A stretch of DNA of 64,000 nt. Source: an uncultured Rhizobium sp. Lineage in GTDB: Bacteria; Pseudomonadota; Alphaproteobacteria; Rhizobiales; Rhizobiaceae. Within the stretch, counting starts at the first letter, position 1. Each line of letters starts with the position of its first letter. This document shows, one piece after another, positions 1 to 8,296 of the stretch. Position numbers and translations under genes: made by a program. The DNA lies in NCBI GenBank assembly GCA_945952045.1, contig CAMFHE010000017.1, positions 1-64,000 on the forward strand. Direction: 5' to 3'. The notes beneath the pieces were generated by a model. That model saw nothing but the letters and a program-made list of their open reading frames with translations, did no database searches and was not told where the DNA came from.

Positions 1-863
1 GGCGCGGAAACGCCGCCCCAAAGCGCATAGTCGCCATACCATGTCGCGAAACGGTTCGGACCGCGGTCGCCGTCGGTGTTCCAGCCGGCCATAAGGAAGG
101 CCGAGATGCCGCCAAGTGATCCGTCGATACGAGCCTTGATGGCGCCTGCGTCCATCGACTCGTCATAGCCCGCGACGAGCTTCACGCCATACGTACCGGT
201 CGAATAGCCAACGCCAGCAACCAGATCGGGCATGTAGCCACTACCCTGCCCTTGGTCATCCTCGAGACTGACAATGGCGCTAAGGCCGGTGCCGTTGTCG
301 TATTTGTACGAAACGAAGTTTGTCTCGAAAGGACCGTACTTGACGACCCAGTCCTGGATCACGTTACCGGCGAATCCGGTATAGGTCGTAAATGCAGACT
401 CCCCTTTGCCGATCCGGAAACCGGCAAAATCGATGTATGCCTGGTAGAGGAAGAAGTCGCTCCCAGCATCATAGCTTGAAGACGAATAGTTGGGACCGCT
501 ATAACCACCGTGATAGTTGAAGCGCAGCTCCGTATAGGTTTTGAGTGCGCCGTACTCGGTATCGGAGGCCGTTGAAATCTCCAGCATGGAGCGCGCGCGA
601 GCGTCAATGGCATCCCCGTCGCCGTCAAGATCTGTATCACGTCCAAGGGCACTGCCGCCCTGAACGTCGAAACGGACGTAACCGCCCAGCTTGAGGCATG
701 TCTCTGTCCCGGGGATGTAGAAGTAGCCTGTTCCGAACGCCTCGCAGACGCGCACGTACTCCACCGGCTCCGGGTCACTGGCCACCACCGCGTCAGCGGC
801 CTGTGCCAATGAAGAAGTGGAAGCAGCAAGCGCGGTCAGGATAACCGCATTGATCGTTCTCAT
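1..863 (-). CDS. Outer-membrane porin (partial, C-terminus beyond window)
   Basis: Passive diffusion channel of the outer membrane. The visible part is about 287 residues and starts with a cleavable signal peptide (MRTINAVILTALAAS...AQA). A segment reading GTGYFYIPGTETCLKLGGYV follows, which is characteristic of the alphaproteobacterial Omp2/RopA porin family, and then amphipathic beta-strand sequence rich in Tyr, Gly and Asp. The start is supported by a GAGGTG ribosome-binding site 6 bases upstream. The frame stays open to the first base of the window, so the 3' end is missing. It is divergent from the copper operon and separated from it by about 500 bases, so a functional link is not implied. 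Confidence 0.9.
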   Translation of the reverse strand, partial: MRTINAVILTALAASTSSLAQAADAVVASDPEPVEYVRVCEAFGTGYFYIPGTETCLKLGGYVRFDVQGGSALGRDTDLDGDGDAIDARARSMLEISTASDTEYGALKTYTELRFNYHGGYSGPNYSSSSYDAGSDFFLYQAYIDFAGFRIGKGESAFTTYTGFAGNVIQDWVVKYGPFETNFVSYKYDNGTGLSAIVSLEDDQGQGSGYMPDLVAGVGYSTGTYGVKLVAGYDESMDAGAIKARIDGSLGGISAFLMAGWNTDGDRGPNRFATWYGDYALWGGVSA

Positions 864-1380
864 GAATCACCTCGAATTCGAAAGCCCCATATCGGGCACG
901 ATCAAATGCCACCGGTATTTTTCCATGGATTTTTCATGGAACTTACATTGATGCAAAGTTCCCGATCGCCTCACCGTTGTTGCAATTTGGATACAGGAAG
1001 GATTATCTGGGGCGCCAGCGCAGTTGAGGTGCGCTCTATATTTATCCTGACGGTTAGATAACCCGATGCTGTAGACCAGATATGTTGGCGACCGTGATCG
1101 TCGGCTGCGCCGACGGCCTAATCTGCGCTGGCATAGTATCGACTCGATATGAGTGGGCGCACCGGAGCCAGGTGAGTGAATTGCGAGCTGCGGAGCCCTG
1201 ATACTCCCGTAGCGGCGTCATTGTTCCGCGCGGCCATATCTGCGCCAAGCGGCGCGAGATATCATAAGAAATCGTAAATTCTCAGCTTACAAATTTGTAT
1301 AGTACACGACAGGTGGCGGAAAACCGGGCCGTCTAGTTTCTCTATGCTGCACGTTACAGCAAGAAACGAGGAATTTGATT
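864..1380. other. Intergenic region between porin and copper operon
   Basis: About 517 bases with no supported gene. It must hold the promoters of the leftward porin gene and of the rightward small secreted protein. A 64-codon reading frame exists on the minus strand but has no ribosome-binding site and no recognisable protein character. The last 100 bases before the rightward gene are AT-rich, as expected for a promoter. Confidence 0.5.
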
Positions 1381-1653
1381 ATGATCAAGAAAATCGCGGT
1401 TTCGGTAGTCGCTCTTACCGTCCTCTCATCCACTGCGTTCGCGACAAGCACCCTGAGCGAAACTGCATCGCCGGCGGCGAGCATTCTCGAAGGGCACGGC
1501 AATCCGGGCGATACCGCAACGTCGAAGTCCGATCCGGACGTCAGCGTCCGTGTCCTCGAGAACGGCAAGGTCGAGCGCACGAACAGCCGCTATGGGACGG
1601 TCACGATCGTCGATCCGAAGGCAGAATATCTGCGGCGCTTCCGCAGCCGATAG
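1381..1653 (+). CDS. Small secreted hypothetical protein
   Basis: A 90-residue protein of unknown function. Residues 1-21 (MIKKIAVSVVALTVLSSTAFA) form a clear Sec signal peptide, so the mature protein of about 69 residues should be periplasmic. The mature part is hydrophilic, has no Cys, and ends in basic residues. The ATG is preceded by GAGGA at a 7-base spacing; a TTG two codons earlier in frame is less likely. It lies just upstream of the copper operon in the same direction, but a strong hairpin separates them, so it may be a separate transcription unit. Confidence 0.65.
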   Translation: MIKKIAVSVVALTVLSSTAFATSTLSETASPAASILEGHGNPGDTATSKSDPDVSVRVLENGKVERTNSRYGTVTIVDPKAEYLRRFRSR

Positions 1654-1669
1654 GGGCGGGGCAGACAGA

Positions 1670-1700
1670 CACGCTCGGAGTCCAGTCGACGCCGAGCGTG
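1670..1700 (+). terminator. Hairpin after the small secreted protein
   Basis: Perfect 9-base inverted repeat (CACGCTCGG / CCGAGCGTG) with a 13-base loop, 16 bases after the stop codon. It lacks a T-run, so it may act as a weak terminator or an mRNA-stabilising hairpin. Confidence 0.45.
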
Positions 1701-1862
1701 CTCTCCAACTTCAGGTCGGGAGCCGGCGTTTCAGAGCAAATGAGTGTGTGATCGTATGATGGACAACCCGGTAGCGATTTCAATTCGAGAGTGCTGCCTG
1801 GTTGTCAGGACTGACGGAAGCTCCAATTGACTTCCCGAAGTGCTCTTGTACATCTTGCAGAA

Positions 1863-2231
1863 ATGAGTGGAATGTTGCGATTCGCGTCAACATGTGCGGT
1901 GCTGCTTCTTAGACTGGCGATTGTCCTATCGCTGGCTGGATACAGTTCGTTTAGCGCTAATGCCGCGATGCATCCTGATTTGCTTGCTCAAGTAACGCAA
2001 ATCGCGACGGATCACGTAGTCGCCCATTCAGAGCATGATGGCGAAAAGCATCACGGAAAAGATTCGAAGCAATTGAAGGATACGTGCTGCCAGGATTTCT
2101 GTGGCGTGAACGCCATAAATTGTGGCGGAGTCGCGCTAAAGCATCCACGTGCCCAGTCCTCGCGAGCGTTCGTTGACGATTCATATTTAGGTGGATTGTC
2201 CCCGCGCATAGATCTGCCACCCGACATCTGA
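1863..2231 (+). CDS. Small Cys/His-rich membrane-anchored protein, DUF2946/CopL-like
   Basis: A 122-residue protein with an N-terminal hydrophobic segment (about residues 5-33), a His/Asp/Lys-rich stretch (AHSEHDGEKHHGKDSK) and a Cys cluster (CCQDFCG ... NCGG). This resembles the loosely conserved DUF2946/CopL proteins often found first in proteobacterial copper-resistance operons. The role is probably metal sensing or binding in the periplasm; that is inference from composition and context. Start choice is uncertain: the ATG used gives the hydrophobic segment near the N-terminus, while an upstream TTG would add 12 residues. It is followed by the copper lipoprotein, TolC and oxidase genes in the same direction. 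Confidence 0.6.
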   Translation: MSGMLRFASTCAVLLLRLAIVLSLAGYSSFSANAAMHPDLLAQVTQIATDHVVAHSEHDGEKHHGKDSKQLKDTCCQDFCGVNAINCGGVALKHPRAQSSRAFVDDSYLGGLSPRIDLPPDI

Positions 2232-2328
2232 GATCTGCCGCCTAGCTCCCACTCAGCGGGAGTTTGCTGTGTCTGTGCACCCGAAATGCGCATGGGCACA
2301 ATTGCGATATCAATCTCGGAATTTCACC

Positions 2329-2550
2329 ATGAAACGTTTGTTCCTGGTGGTTGCCTTGCCGCTTTTCGTTGGCGGATGCGCATCCACATTGCCAGAAGTC
2401 GTGGCATCCAATGGCGACCCTGACACCACGTCCGATGTCACGCCTGTTCGATACCAGAATCCCATCGGAGACTACACCCAACGCTCGCCCGTCGACCCGA
2501 AGCCATGGCGCGAACTCAACGATGCCCAGCGACCAAAGGGAGGTGCCTGA
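2329..2550 (+). CDS. Small copper-operon lipoprotein
   Basis: A 73-residue protein with a lipoprotein signal peptide ending in the lipobox FVGGCAST, so Cys16 should be lipidated and the rest held in the periplasm. The mature part is short and Pro/Asp-rich with no known catalytic motif. The stop codon overlaps the start of the TolC-type gene by one base (TGATG), which indicates translational coupling. Such small lipoproteins commonly precede the outer-membrane channel in rhizobial copper operons; their function is not known. Confidence 0.7.
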   Translation: MKRLFLVVALPLFVGGCASTLPEVVASNGDPDTTSDVTPVRYQNPIGDYTQRSPVDPKPWRELNDAQRPKGGA

Positions 2551-3986
2551 TGGATATTCGACGGATCAAGCTTCTTTCGACAATCGTCCTGCCGCTTGTC
2601 GCGGCTGGTTGCACGACGACCTATTCAGGCAAGGACGCGGGCTTTTCCAATGTGTCCGTGAAAGCCGGTGAGGCAACTGGCAAGCAAACTGTGTGGGTGC
2701 AAAATCTCCAACACGCCAATGAAGTGAGAACGCGCGTGAAGGCGTTGATGGCAAAGAAGACCATCGACGTTGAGACCGCCGTCCAGGTCGCACTGCTCAA
2801 CAACAGGACTCTTCAGGCGTCCTACGCTGATCTCGGTGATAGCGCGGCCGACGCATGGCAGACGCAGCTCGCCGTTCTTCCCACCTTCTCGGTTGGATTG
2901 TCAGGTATCGGCACGCCGGGTCTGGAGGCATACCGCATCCTTGAAGGCGCAGTTGCTACGAGTATTCTCAGACTTGCGACCCATGATCGAAACATGAAGC
3001 TTGCCGACACGCGATTCAGGCAGGCTCAGTTGAATGCCGCGCTTGCTTCAATCTCGCTCGCCGCCGAAACGCGCAGGGCTTGGATCAATGCCGTTGGTGC
3101 ATGGGAGAACGTTGCCTATCTCAACCAGGCCAAGACGGCGGCCGACGCGGCCTCCGAGCTCGCCAAGAAAATCGGCGAAGCCGGGTCGATGCCGAAGGCA
3201 GATCAGGCTCGTGAGCACGCCTTCTATGCCGAGCTGACCGCCGAAACCGCGAAGGCCCGGCTGCAAGCCAAACTCGCGAAGGAAGAATTGATCAGATTGA
3301 TGGGACTTTCCGGTTCCGACATTGAATTCCAGGTTCCGAACCGCCTCCCATCGTTACCGAAGACATTGATAAAGCGCGACGATATCGAAGGCGAAGCAAT
3401 CCACAAGCGCATCGATCTTCAGGTCGCTCGACTGGAGCTTGAGGCGACGGCCCAGTCCTACAAGCTGGACAATGCGACGCGCTTTGTGACCGACATTGAA
3501 CTCGTCGGCACATGGGAGAAGGAGCGGGAGCGCGAGGACGGGAAGATCGTGTCCGACAGTTCGGGATCTGCTGCGTTGGAGTTCACGATCCCGATCTTCG
3601 ATTCCGGTCAGGCTCGCCTGCGAAAGGGGGAGTTGGCGTATATGCGTGCCGCCAATCGCCTCGCGGCGAACGCTGTCGACGCTCGCTCGCAGGCCCGCGC
3701 CGCGTATCTCGCCTACAAGTCCAACTACGATATCGCCCGGCACTATCGAAACAACGTCTTGCCGCTGCGCAATGCCATCGAGGAGCAATCTATGCTCTCC
3801 TACAATGGCATGATCACCAGCACATTCGAGCTGATCGCCGACACTCGCGAAAAGATCGATTCCACCATTCTCGCCGTCAACGCCAAGCGCGACTTTTGGC
3901 TAGCCGAGGCGAATCTTGCGCCCGTCATCTACGGAGGAAGTGCGAGCTCGGAAGCGGCAGAAACCGAGATGGCTTCGGCTGACTAA
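2550..3986 (+). CDS. TolC/CusC-family outer-membrane efflux lipoprotein
   Basis: A 478-residue outer-membrane factor that forms the exit channel of tripartite efflux pumps. It begins with a lipobox (LVAAGCTTT) and has the two alpha-helical coiled-coil repeats of the TolC fold, for example the Ala/Lys/Glu-rich helices around residues 140-250 and 310-440. The start overlaps the lipoprotein stop and has a strong GGGAGG ribosome-binding site. No inner-membrane pump or adaptor of the CusAB type is present in this operon, so its partner is unknown. The AcrAB-type operon 7 kb away lacks its own channel and is a possible partner. Confidence 0.85.
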   Translation: MDIRRIKLLSTIVLPLVAAGCTTTYSGKDAGFSNVSVKAGEATGKQTVWVQNLQHANEVRTRVKALMAKKTIDVETAVQVALLNNRTLQASYADLGDSAADAWQTQLAVLPTFSVGLSGIGTPGLEAYRILEGAVATSILRLATHDRNMKLADTRFRQAQLNAALASISLAAETRRAWINAVGAWENVAYLNQAKTAADAASELAKKIGEAGSMPKADQAREHAFYAELTAETAKARLQAKLAKEELIRLMGLSGSDIEFQVPNRLPSLPKTLIKRDDIEGEAIHKRIDLQVARLELEATAQSYKLDNATRFVTDIELVGTWEKEREREDGKIVSDSSGSAALEFTIPIFDSGQARLRKGELAYMRAANRLAANAVDARSQARAAYLAYKSNYDIARHYRNNVLPLRNAIEEQSMLSYNGMITSTFELIADTREKIDSTILAVNAKRDFWLAEANLAPVIYGGSASSEAAETEMASAD

Positions 3987-4018
3987 CGGTCAGGCCCACC
4001 ATCGAGAAAGGACATAAA

Positions 4019-5377
4019 ATGTTCAATAGAAGACAGCTTTTAGGTGCAGGCGCTGCGGGCATCGCACTCTCCTCCTCCCGGGCGTGGAGCCAGACATCCA
4101 ACACAGGCCTGCCTGAAGCGGCGATCATGGACTCCGCGACGACGCAGAATCCCGTGAGGCCCTCCACCGGCCCGGACTATAACCCGGTCGTCACGCTCAA
4201 CGGCTGGACCCTGCCCTTCCGGATGAACAACGGAGTAAAGGAGTTTCACCTGGTTGCCGAGCCGGTAGAGCGTGAGATGGCGGAAGGTATGACGGCCTAT
4301 CTGTGGGGCTATAACGGGCAGTCACCGGGCCCGACCATTGAGGCCGTCGAGGGTGACCGCGTCCGGATATTCGTGACCAACAAACTGCCCGAGCACACCA
4401 CCGTTCATTGGCATGGGATGATCCTGCCATCGGGGATGGATGGCGTCGGTGGCTTGTCTCAGCCGCACATTCCTTCCGGGAAGACCTTCGTATACGAGTT
4501 CGATCTCGTGAAATCCGGGACCTTCATGTACCACCCACACTCGGATGAGATGGTACAGATGGCGATGGGCATGATGGGCTTCTTCGTGATCCATCCGCGC
4601 GACCCGAAGCTCATGCCTGTCGATCGGGACTTTGTTTTCCTGCTCAGTGCCTATGACATCGATCCCGGCACTTACGTGCCGCGCATCATGGAGATGACCG
4701 ACTTCAATCTCTGGACCTGGAACAGCCGCGTCTTTCCGGGCATCGATCCGCTGGTCGTATCGAAGAACGACAGGGTGCGCGTGCGGGTCGGCAATCTGAC
4801 AATGACCAACCATCCCATTCATATGCATGGTTACGACTTCGAGGTCACCTGCACAGATGGGGGTTGGGTGCGGCCCGAGGCGCGGTGGCCCGAGGTCAGC
4901 ATTGACATTCCGGTCGGCGCCATGAGGGCATACGAGTTCGACGCGAAGTATGTCGGTGATTGGGCGATCCATTGCCACAAATCTCACCACACCATGAACG
5001 CCATGGGGCACGAGATTCCTACGTTCATCGGGGTCGACAAGAAAGAAGTCGCCAAGAAGATCAGGAAGTTCCGTCCAGAGTATATGCCCATGGGGACAGC
5101 CGGTATGGCTGACATGGGCGAGATGTCGATGGAAATACCGGAGAACACTGTTCCCATGATGACCGGATGGGGTCCCCACGGACCCATCGAAATGGGCGGT
5201 ATGTTCTCGGTAGTGAAGGTCCGCGAGGGTATCTCGGCGGGCGACTACAGCGATCCGGGTTGGTACGAAAACCCCCCCGGCACGCAGGCCTGGGAATGGA
5301 CCGGAGCACTTCCCGACATTCCGAAGGCCAAGGACGCGAAGACAAAGCTCACTCCGAAGAACTCGGATCACGGCTGA
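4019..5377 (+). CDS. Tat-exported multicopper oxidase (copper resistance)
   Basis: A 452-residue periplasmic multicopper oxidase, expected to oxidise Cu(I) or other substrates with O2. The N-terminus carries a Tat-type signal (NRRQLLGAGAAG ... AWSQ). All copper-ligand motifs are visible in order: HWHG, HPHS, HPIHMHG and HCHKSHH with a downstream Met axial ligand. The C-terminal part is Met-rich (MGTAGMADMGEMSMEIP), as in oxidases dedicated to copper. Spacing to TolC is 32 bases with an AAAGGA ribosome-binding site, and a cupredoxin and CusF follow directly. It is smaller than Pseudomonas CopA (about 600 residues) and belongs to a two- or three-domain group common in rhizobia. Confidence 0.9.
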   Translation: MFNRRQLLGAGAAGIALSSSRAWSQTSNTGLPEAAIMDSATTQNPVRPSTGPDYNPVVTLNGWTLPFRMNNGVKEFHLVAEPVEREMAEGMTAYLWGYNGQSPGPTIEAVEGDRVRIFVTNKLPEHTTVHWHGMILPSGMDGVGGLSQPHIPSGKTFVYEFDLVKSGTFMYHPHSDEMVQMAMGMMGFFVIHPRDPKLMPVDRDFVFLLSAYDIDPGTYVPRIMEMTDFNLWTWNSRVFPGIDPLVVSKNDRVRVRVGNLTMTNHPIHMHGYDFEVTCTDGGWVRPEARWPEVSIDIPVGAMRAYEFDAKYVGDWAIHCHKSHHTMNAMGHEIPTFIGVDKKEVAKKIRKFRPEYMPMGTAGMADMGEMSMEIPENTVPMMTGWGPHGPIEMGGMFSVVKVREGISAGDYSDPGWYENPPGTQAWEWTGALPDIPKAKDAKTKLTPKNSDHG

Positions 5378-5407
5378 ACATCCACCTCCCAATGAAAGGA
5401 TAGACCA

Positions 5408-5884
5408 ATGAAACAAATTCTGATCGGCCTCGTGCTTGCCGCTGTTGCAGGACCGGTGATGGCGTCGGGCAACCATGAAGGCGGCCACGGGGAAATGGCT
5501 GCTGGGGAACCTGGCGAAAAGTCCAAGGCGACGCAGACAATCCGCATCTCGATGAAGGAGACGGATGACGGCAAGATGATTTTCGCACCGAATACCTTCA
5601 AGGTCCGCAAGGGCCAGACTGTCGTGTTCGCGGTCAAGAATGCCGGCGAACTCGACCACGAGTTCGTCCTGGATCAGGAAGACAAGGTCATGGAACACAA
5701 GGCCGTCATGGAGAAGTTCCCGGACATGGAACATGACGACCCGAATGCGATCCGCCTTGCGCCAGGCAAAACCGGCGAGATCGTGTGGAAGTTCACGAAT
5801 GACGGCGTCTTCAAAATCGCCTGCCTGGTTCCCGGCCACTATGATGCCGGCATGCATGGCGACGTAACCGTGGCAGCGAAGTAG
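5408..5884 (+). CDS. Periplasmic cupredoxin-domain protein
   Basis: A 158-residue type I blue-copper-like protein. It has a signal peptide (to about residue 20), a His/Gly-rich linker (GNHEGGHGE), and a plastocyanin/azurin-type beta-barrel. The copper site is visible as ELDHEF (first His) and the C-terminal CLVPGHYDAGMHG (Cys, His and Met ligands). It probably stores or shuttles copper electrons with the adjacent multicopper oxidase. The ribosome-binding site is AAAGGA. It is 30 bases from the oxidase and 14 bases from cusF, so the three genes are almost certainly co-transcribed. Confidence 0.88.
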   Translation: MKQILIGLVLAAVAGPVMASGNHEGGHGEMAAGEPGEKSKATQTIRISMKETDDGKMIFAPNTFKVRKGQTVVFAVKNAGELDHEFVLDQEDKVMEHKAVMEKFPDMEHDDPNAIRLAPGKTGEIVWKFTNDGVFKIACLVPGHYDAGMHGDVTVAAK

Positions 5885-5898
5885 GAAGGAACAATACG

Positions 5899-6183
5899 AT
5901 GAAAGCTATCGCGAAAATTGCACTTGCCGTTGCGGTTGCATGCGCTTCCGCCGGAGGCGCGCTCGCGCAGGAATTCACCAGTGGCACAGTGAAGAAAGTG
6001 GACGAGAAGGCTAAGAAGGTCACACTTATCCACGAGGAACTGAAAAACCTCGAAATGCCGGCGATGACCATGGTGTTTCAGGTTGCGGATCAAGACCTTC
6101 TGGAGAAGCTGAAAGTCGGCGCGAAGGTGCAGTTCGTTGCTGAACGCGTCAACGGCAAGCTAACGGTTACCCAGGTTAAATAA
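5899..6183 (+). CDS. cusF: CusF-like periplasmic copper-binding protein
   Basis: A 94-residue periplasmic copper chaperone. A signal peptide (to ALAQ, residue 24) is followed by a small OB-fold domain with the CusF pattern: VDEKAKKVTLIHEEL, then LEMPAMTMVFQV carrying the two Met ligands and, upstream, His. The length fits CusF proteins (about 90-110 residues). It is the last gene of the copper operon and is followed by a strong terminator. In E. coli CusF delivers Cu(I)/Ag(I) to CusCBA. No CusBA is nearby, so it may serve the oxidase or the P-type ATPase. Confidence 0.88.
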   Translation: MKAIAKIALAVAVACASAGGALAQEFTSGTVKKVDEKAKKVTLIHEELKNLEMPAMTMVFQVADQDLLEKLKVGAKVQFVAERVNGKLTVTQVK

Positions 6184-6189
6184 TGCTAT

Positions 6190-6213
6190 GGGCCGCGCCT
6201 TCGGGCGCGGCCC
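6190..6213 (+). terminator. Terminator of the copper operon
   Basis: A perfect 10-base GC-rich inverted repeat (GGGCCGCGCC / GGCGCGGCCC) with a TTCG tetraloop, starting 6 bases after the cusF stop, followed by AATTTAT. It may serve both converging genes. Confidence 0.85.
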
Positions 6214-6216
6214 AAT

Positions 6217-6588
6217 TTATGAGATCGGGGCGTGACAGAACGTGAGCCAAAGATCCTCCTTCCAGCCTCCAGGTTTCGGCGAGTTGCCGACGATGAACGT
6301 CGATCCTCTGCTCATTATGGCGCCAGGCGCTTCACACCTGATCTTTGCAGGATGCACGCCGTGATCCGTAAACAAAATCTCGCCCCGTGGATTGTGTTCC
6401 GTTAGCCCAACTTGCACGTCAAATTCAAACTGTTCGTCAGTGGAAGATTTGGCAAATTCAACAGCCAAGCTTATGAACGACCCGTCGCGATACTGCGAAA
6501 CGTGGAATGGGCGTTGCTCTTGCGCATGCGCAACTGAGACTAATGCAGCAAGAAAAAATGCCGCTGGCTGTGAACGAAGTTGCGCCAT
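6217..6588 (-). CDS. Secreted hypothetical protein
   Basis: A 123-residue protein of unknown function. Residues 1-22 (MAQLRSQPAAFFLAALVSVAHA) form a signal peptide. The mature part has two Cys residues (IRCEAP and FCHAPIS) that could form a disulfide, consistent with a small periplasmic beta-rich protein. The upstream GGAGGG supports the start. It converges on the copper operon terminator and lies about 260 bases downstream of the doxX gene, which is too far to claim co-transcription with confidence. Confidence 0.6.
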   Translation of the reverse strand: MAQLRSQPAAFFLAALVSVAHAQEQRPFHVSQYRDGSFISLAVEFAKSSTDEQFEFDVQVGLTEHNPRGEILFTDHGVHPAKIRCEAPGAIMSRGSTFIVGNSPKPGGWKEDLWLTFCHAPIS

Positions 6589-6848
6589 TGCACCCTCCTG
6601 AGCGTCCTTGGCTTTTTATCCTATCACGAGGCCGTTCCGTTGGCAGCCGCCGATTGCGCTACGTGGCGGATAGCTTTCTTGCATCAACATCCTTGCCAGG
6701 CGAACAGCCGCACGCATCGCGGTCAACACGACAGGGTGTATTGTCGAAGGGGCTTGGGTCGGAAGCCAAGCGAGGAATTTCCCCCTCTGCAGGCCACTCC
6801 GCTGCACCAATCTGATCGCAGCGGTTTTCAAGCGCGCCAACGAATCCG

Positions 6849-7211
6849 TCACGCCTTCGGCGAAACGGTCAGCCGGAGATTGATGGCCACCAGCACCAGC
6901 ACGATCAGCGGCGCAATTGCATGGGTATATTCCGCATTGACGACCAAGGTGGCCGCCGCCGAGAGCATGATCAGGGCCGCGAGCACGGATCCAGCCAGCC
7001 GGGTTCGCGGGAACGCGATCAAAACAGCCGCTGTCAGCTCCAACGCTGCGGTCACATAATGAAACCAGGCCGGATAACCCCATCGCAGGTAATCGGCGCG
7101 GGTCGCTTCCGATGCGAGCATGTTGGCGGTTCCGCCGACCACGAAGAATGCCGCCAGAATCAAGGCCAGGACAGTTCTGGCCACTCTTGCACGCTTGTTA
7201 TACGAATTCAT
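6849..7211 (-). CDS. DoxX-family membrane protein
   Basis: A 120-residue inner-membrane protein with four predicted hydrophobic helices (about residues 12-32, 50-66, 72-92 and 96-114), the usual size and topology of DoxX-like proteins. It lies 55 bases downstream of a flavin reductase gene, in a leftward run that begins with sodB and fdxA. In Mycobacterium tuberculosis DoxX forms a membrane oxidoreductase complex with superoxide dismutase. That precedent makes its presence in a sodB operon suggestive, but a physical complex here is inference. Two other DoxX-like proteins are encoded in the window and are more similar to each other than to this one. Confidence 0.75.
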   Translation of the reverse strand: MNSYNKRARVARTVLALILAAFFVVGGTANMLASEATRADYLRWGYPAWFHYVTAALELTAAVLIAFPRTRLAGSVLAALIMLSAAATLVVNAEYTHAIAPLIVLVLVAINLRLTVSPKA

Positions 7212-7266
7212 ATCTATGGATTTCCCTGCATAGTAAATTCATCGGCTGGATCACAAAAGCCGGGTT

Positions 7267-7830
7267 TCAATCTGGTCCGGTTCGCATGGCGCGGTAGCTG
7301 CGCTCATTCCAGAGCAATGGCTGCAGATCCAGTCTTGTATCGGTTTCAACGATCACTCCGACAAACAGCATATGGTCGCCAACATCGATGGAGCCGGCAA
7401 GTTCGCAATCGATGCTGACGACGGCGTTTGCGAGTTTCGGATTGCCGGACGGCCAATAGTCCCAGTCGGCAAGCGGAAAGCGCTCTTCCTGATTGCCCTT
7501 GCCAGCGAATGTATCGCCGATATGTCCTTGCCCTGCTGCCAGCAGCGATATCGAGAACCGCCGGCTCAGTCCGATCACGTCGATCAGGCGGCTTCGGACG
7601 TCGATCGAGACCATCATCTGAGGTGGCTCAGCGCTCAGCGGCATGAGTGACGTCACTGTTCGGCCGAGCCGCTCGTCGTCATGGCGGGCAGTGACGACGG
7701 CGATGGAAAAAGCAAGCTTCGCCATCCCGTCCTTAAATTCCTGCGGACTGATTTCCGGCAATGACGGCCTGTTCAGCGGCAGATGAACGTGGCTGGCGTG
7801 GTTTCTGATCGTGGTCACAACTCTGAGCAT
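7267..7830 (-). CDS. Flavin reductase family protein
   Basis: A 187-residue protein of the FMN-binding split-barrel flavin reductase family. It reduces FMN or FAD with NAD(P)H, typically supplying a monooxygenase. Characteristic segments are MAKLAFSIAVVTA near residue 35, RTVTSLMPLSAEPPQMMVSI, and the distal GDHMLFVGVIVE. It begins 10 bases after the fdxA stop, so it is very likely in the same transcript as sodB and fdxA. No cognate monooxygenase is adjacent, although a luciferase-like enzyme is encoded 11 kb away. It may instead provide reduced flavin or recycle iron under oxidative stress. The start codon has only a weak ribosome-binding site. Confidence 0.85.
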   Translation of the reverse strand: MLRVVTTIRNHASHVHLPLNRPSLPEISPQEFKDGMAKLAFSIAVVTARHDDERLGRTVTSLMPLSAEPPQMMVSIDVRSRLIDVIGLSRRFSISLLAAGQGHIGDTFAGKGNQEERFPLADWDYWPSGNPKLANAVVSIDCELAGSIDVGDHMLFVGVIVETDTRLDLQPLLWNERSYRAMRTGPD

Positions 7831-7840
7831 CGCATACAGG

Positions 7841-8176
7841 CTATCCGCCCGCTCCCGGGTTTTTGGAAAAGATGGCGAGCTTCGCAGCTGCGCCGTTCAT
7901 GACGTCGGCATTGTCTGGCGGCGCCTTTTTCTTACGTATGTTTGGCCAGGCGCTTGCGTAGTGCCGATTAAGGTCAAGCCAGGCGTGCAGACCTGCCTCC
8001 GTGTCCGGCCTGATCGCGGCTGCGGGACATTCCGGCTCGCAGATGCCACAATCAATGCATTCCTCGGGGTGGATGACGAGCATATTCTCGCCCTCGTAAA
8101 AGCACTCGACCGGACAGACCTCGATGCAGTCCATATACTTGCAGGCGATACAGTTTTCCGTGACCACGTAAGTCAT
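7841..8176 (-). CDS. fdxA: Seven-iron ferredoxin (3Fe-4S/4Fe-4S)
   Basis: A 111-residue electron carrier of the FdxA type, cytoplasmic. The N-terminal cluster motif is [14 protein letters not shown] and the second is [12 protein letters not shown], the arrangement seen in seven-iron ferredoxins. The start (MTYVVTENC) matches the family N-terminus and has a GGAGAA ribosome-binding site; an upstream in-frame ATG would add 20 residues of atypical sequence. It lies between sodB and the flavin reductase gene, consistent with a redox-stress operon in which electrons are routed through ferredoxin and flavin. Confidence 0.92.
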   Translation of the reverse strand: MTYVVTENCIACKYMDCIEVCPVECFYEGENMLVIHPEECIDCGICEPECPAAAIRPDTEAGLHAWLDLNRHYASAWPNIRKKKAPPDNADVMNGAAAKLAIFSKNPGAGG

Positions 8177-8296
8177 GCGTTGTTCTCCATGTCTGGAGCT
8201 ACAGCCGGGCGGGGCGACCCGGCTGTAGCGTGCCAATCGATCCGGCAGGGAATTGGGGGAACAGAACCGACTGGCGGGGGAAGGCTGGAGATGTGG

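Noticed and set aside
359..829. 156-codon minus-strand open frame near the left edge
   Set aside because: It is a shadow frame of the porin gene, which reads cleanly in another minus-strand frame from 863 to the edge.
1762..1806. GACAACC ... GGTTGTC inverted repeat upstream of the copper operon as an operator
   Set aside because: The 7-base arms are 31 bases apart, which is too far for a typical dimer operator. It could be chance in this GC-rich sequence.
4322..5857. 511-codon open frame on the minus strand
   Set aside because: It is antisense to the multicopper oxidase and cupredoxin genes, which have all copper-ligand motifs. The antisense frame has no family resemblance and is explained by high GC codon bias.
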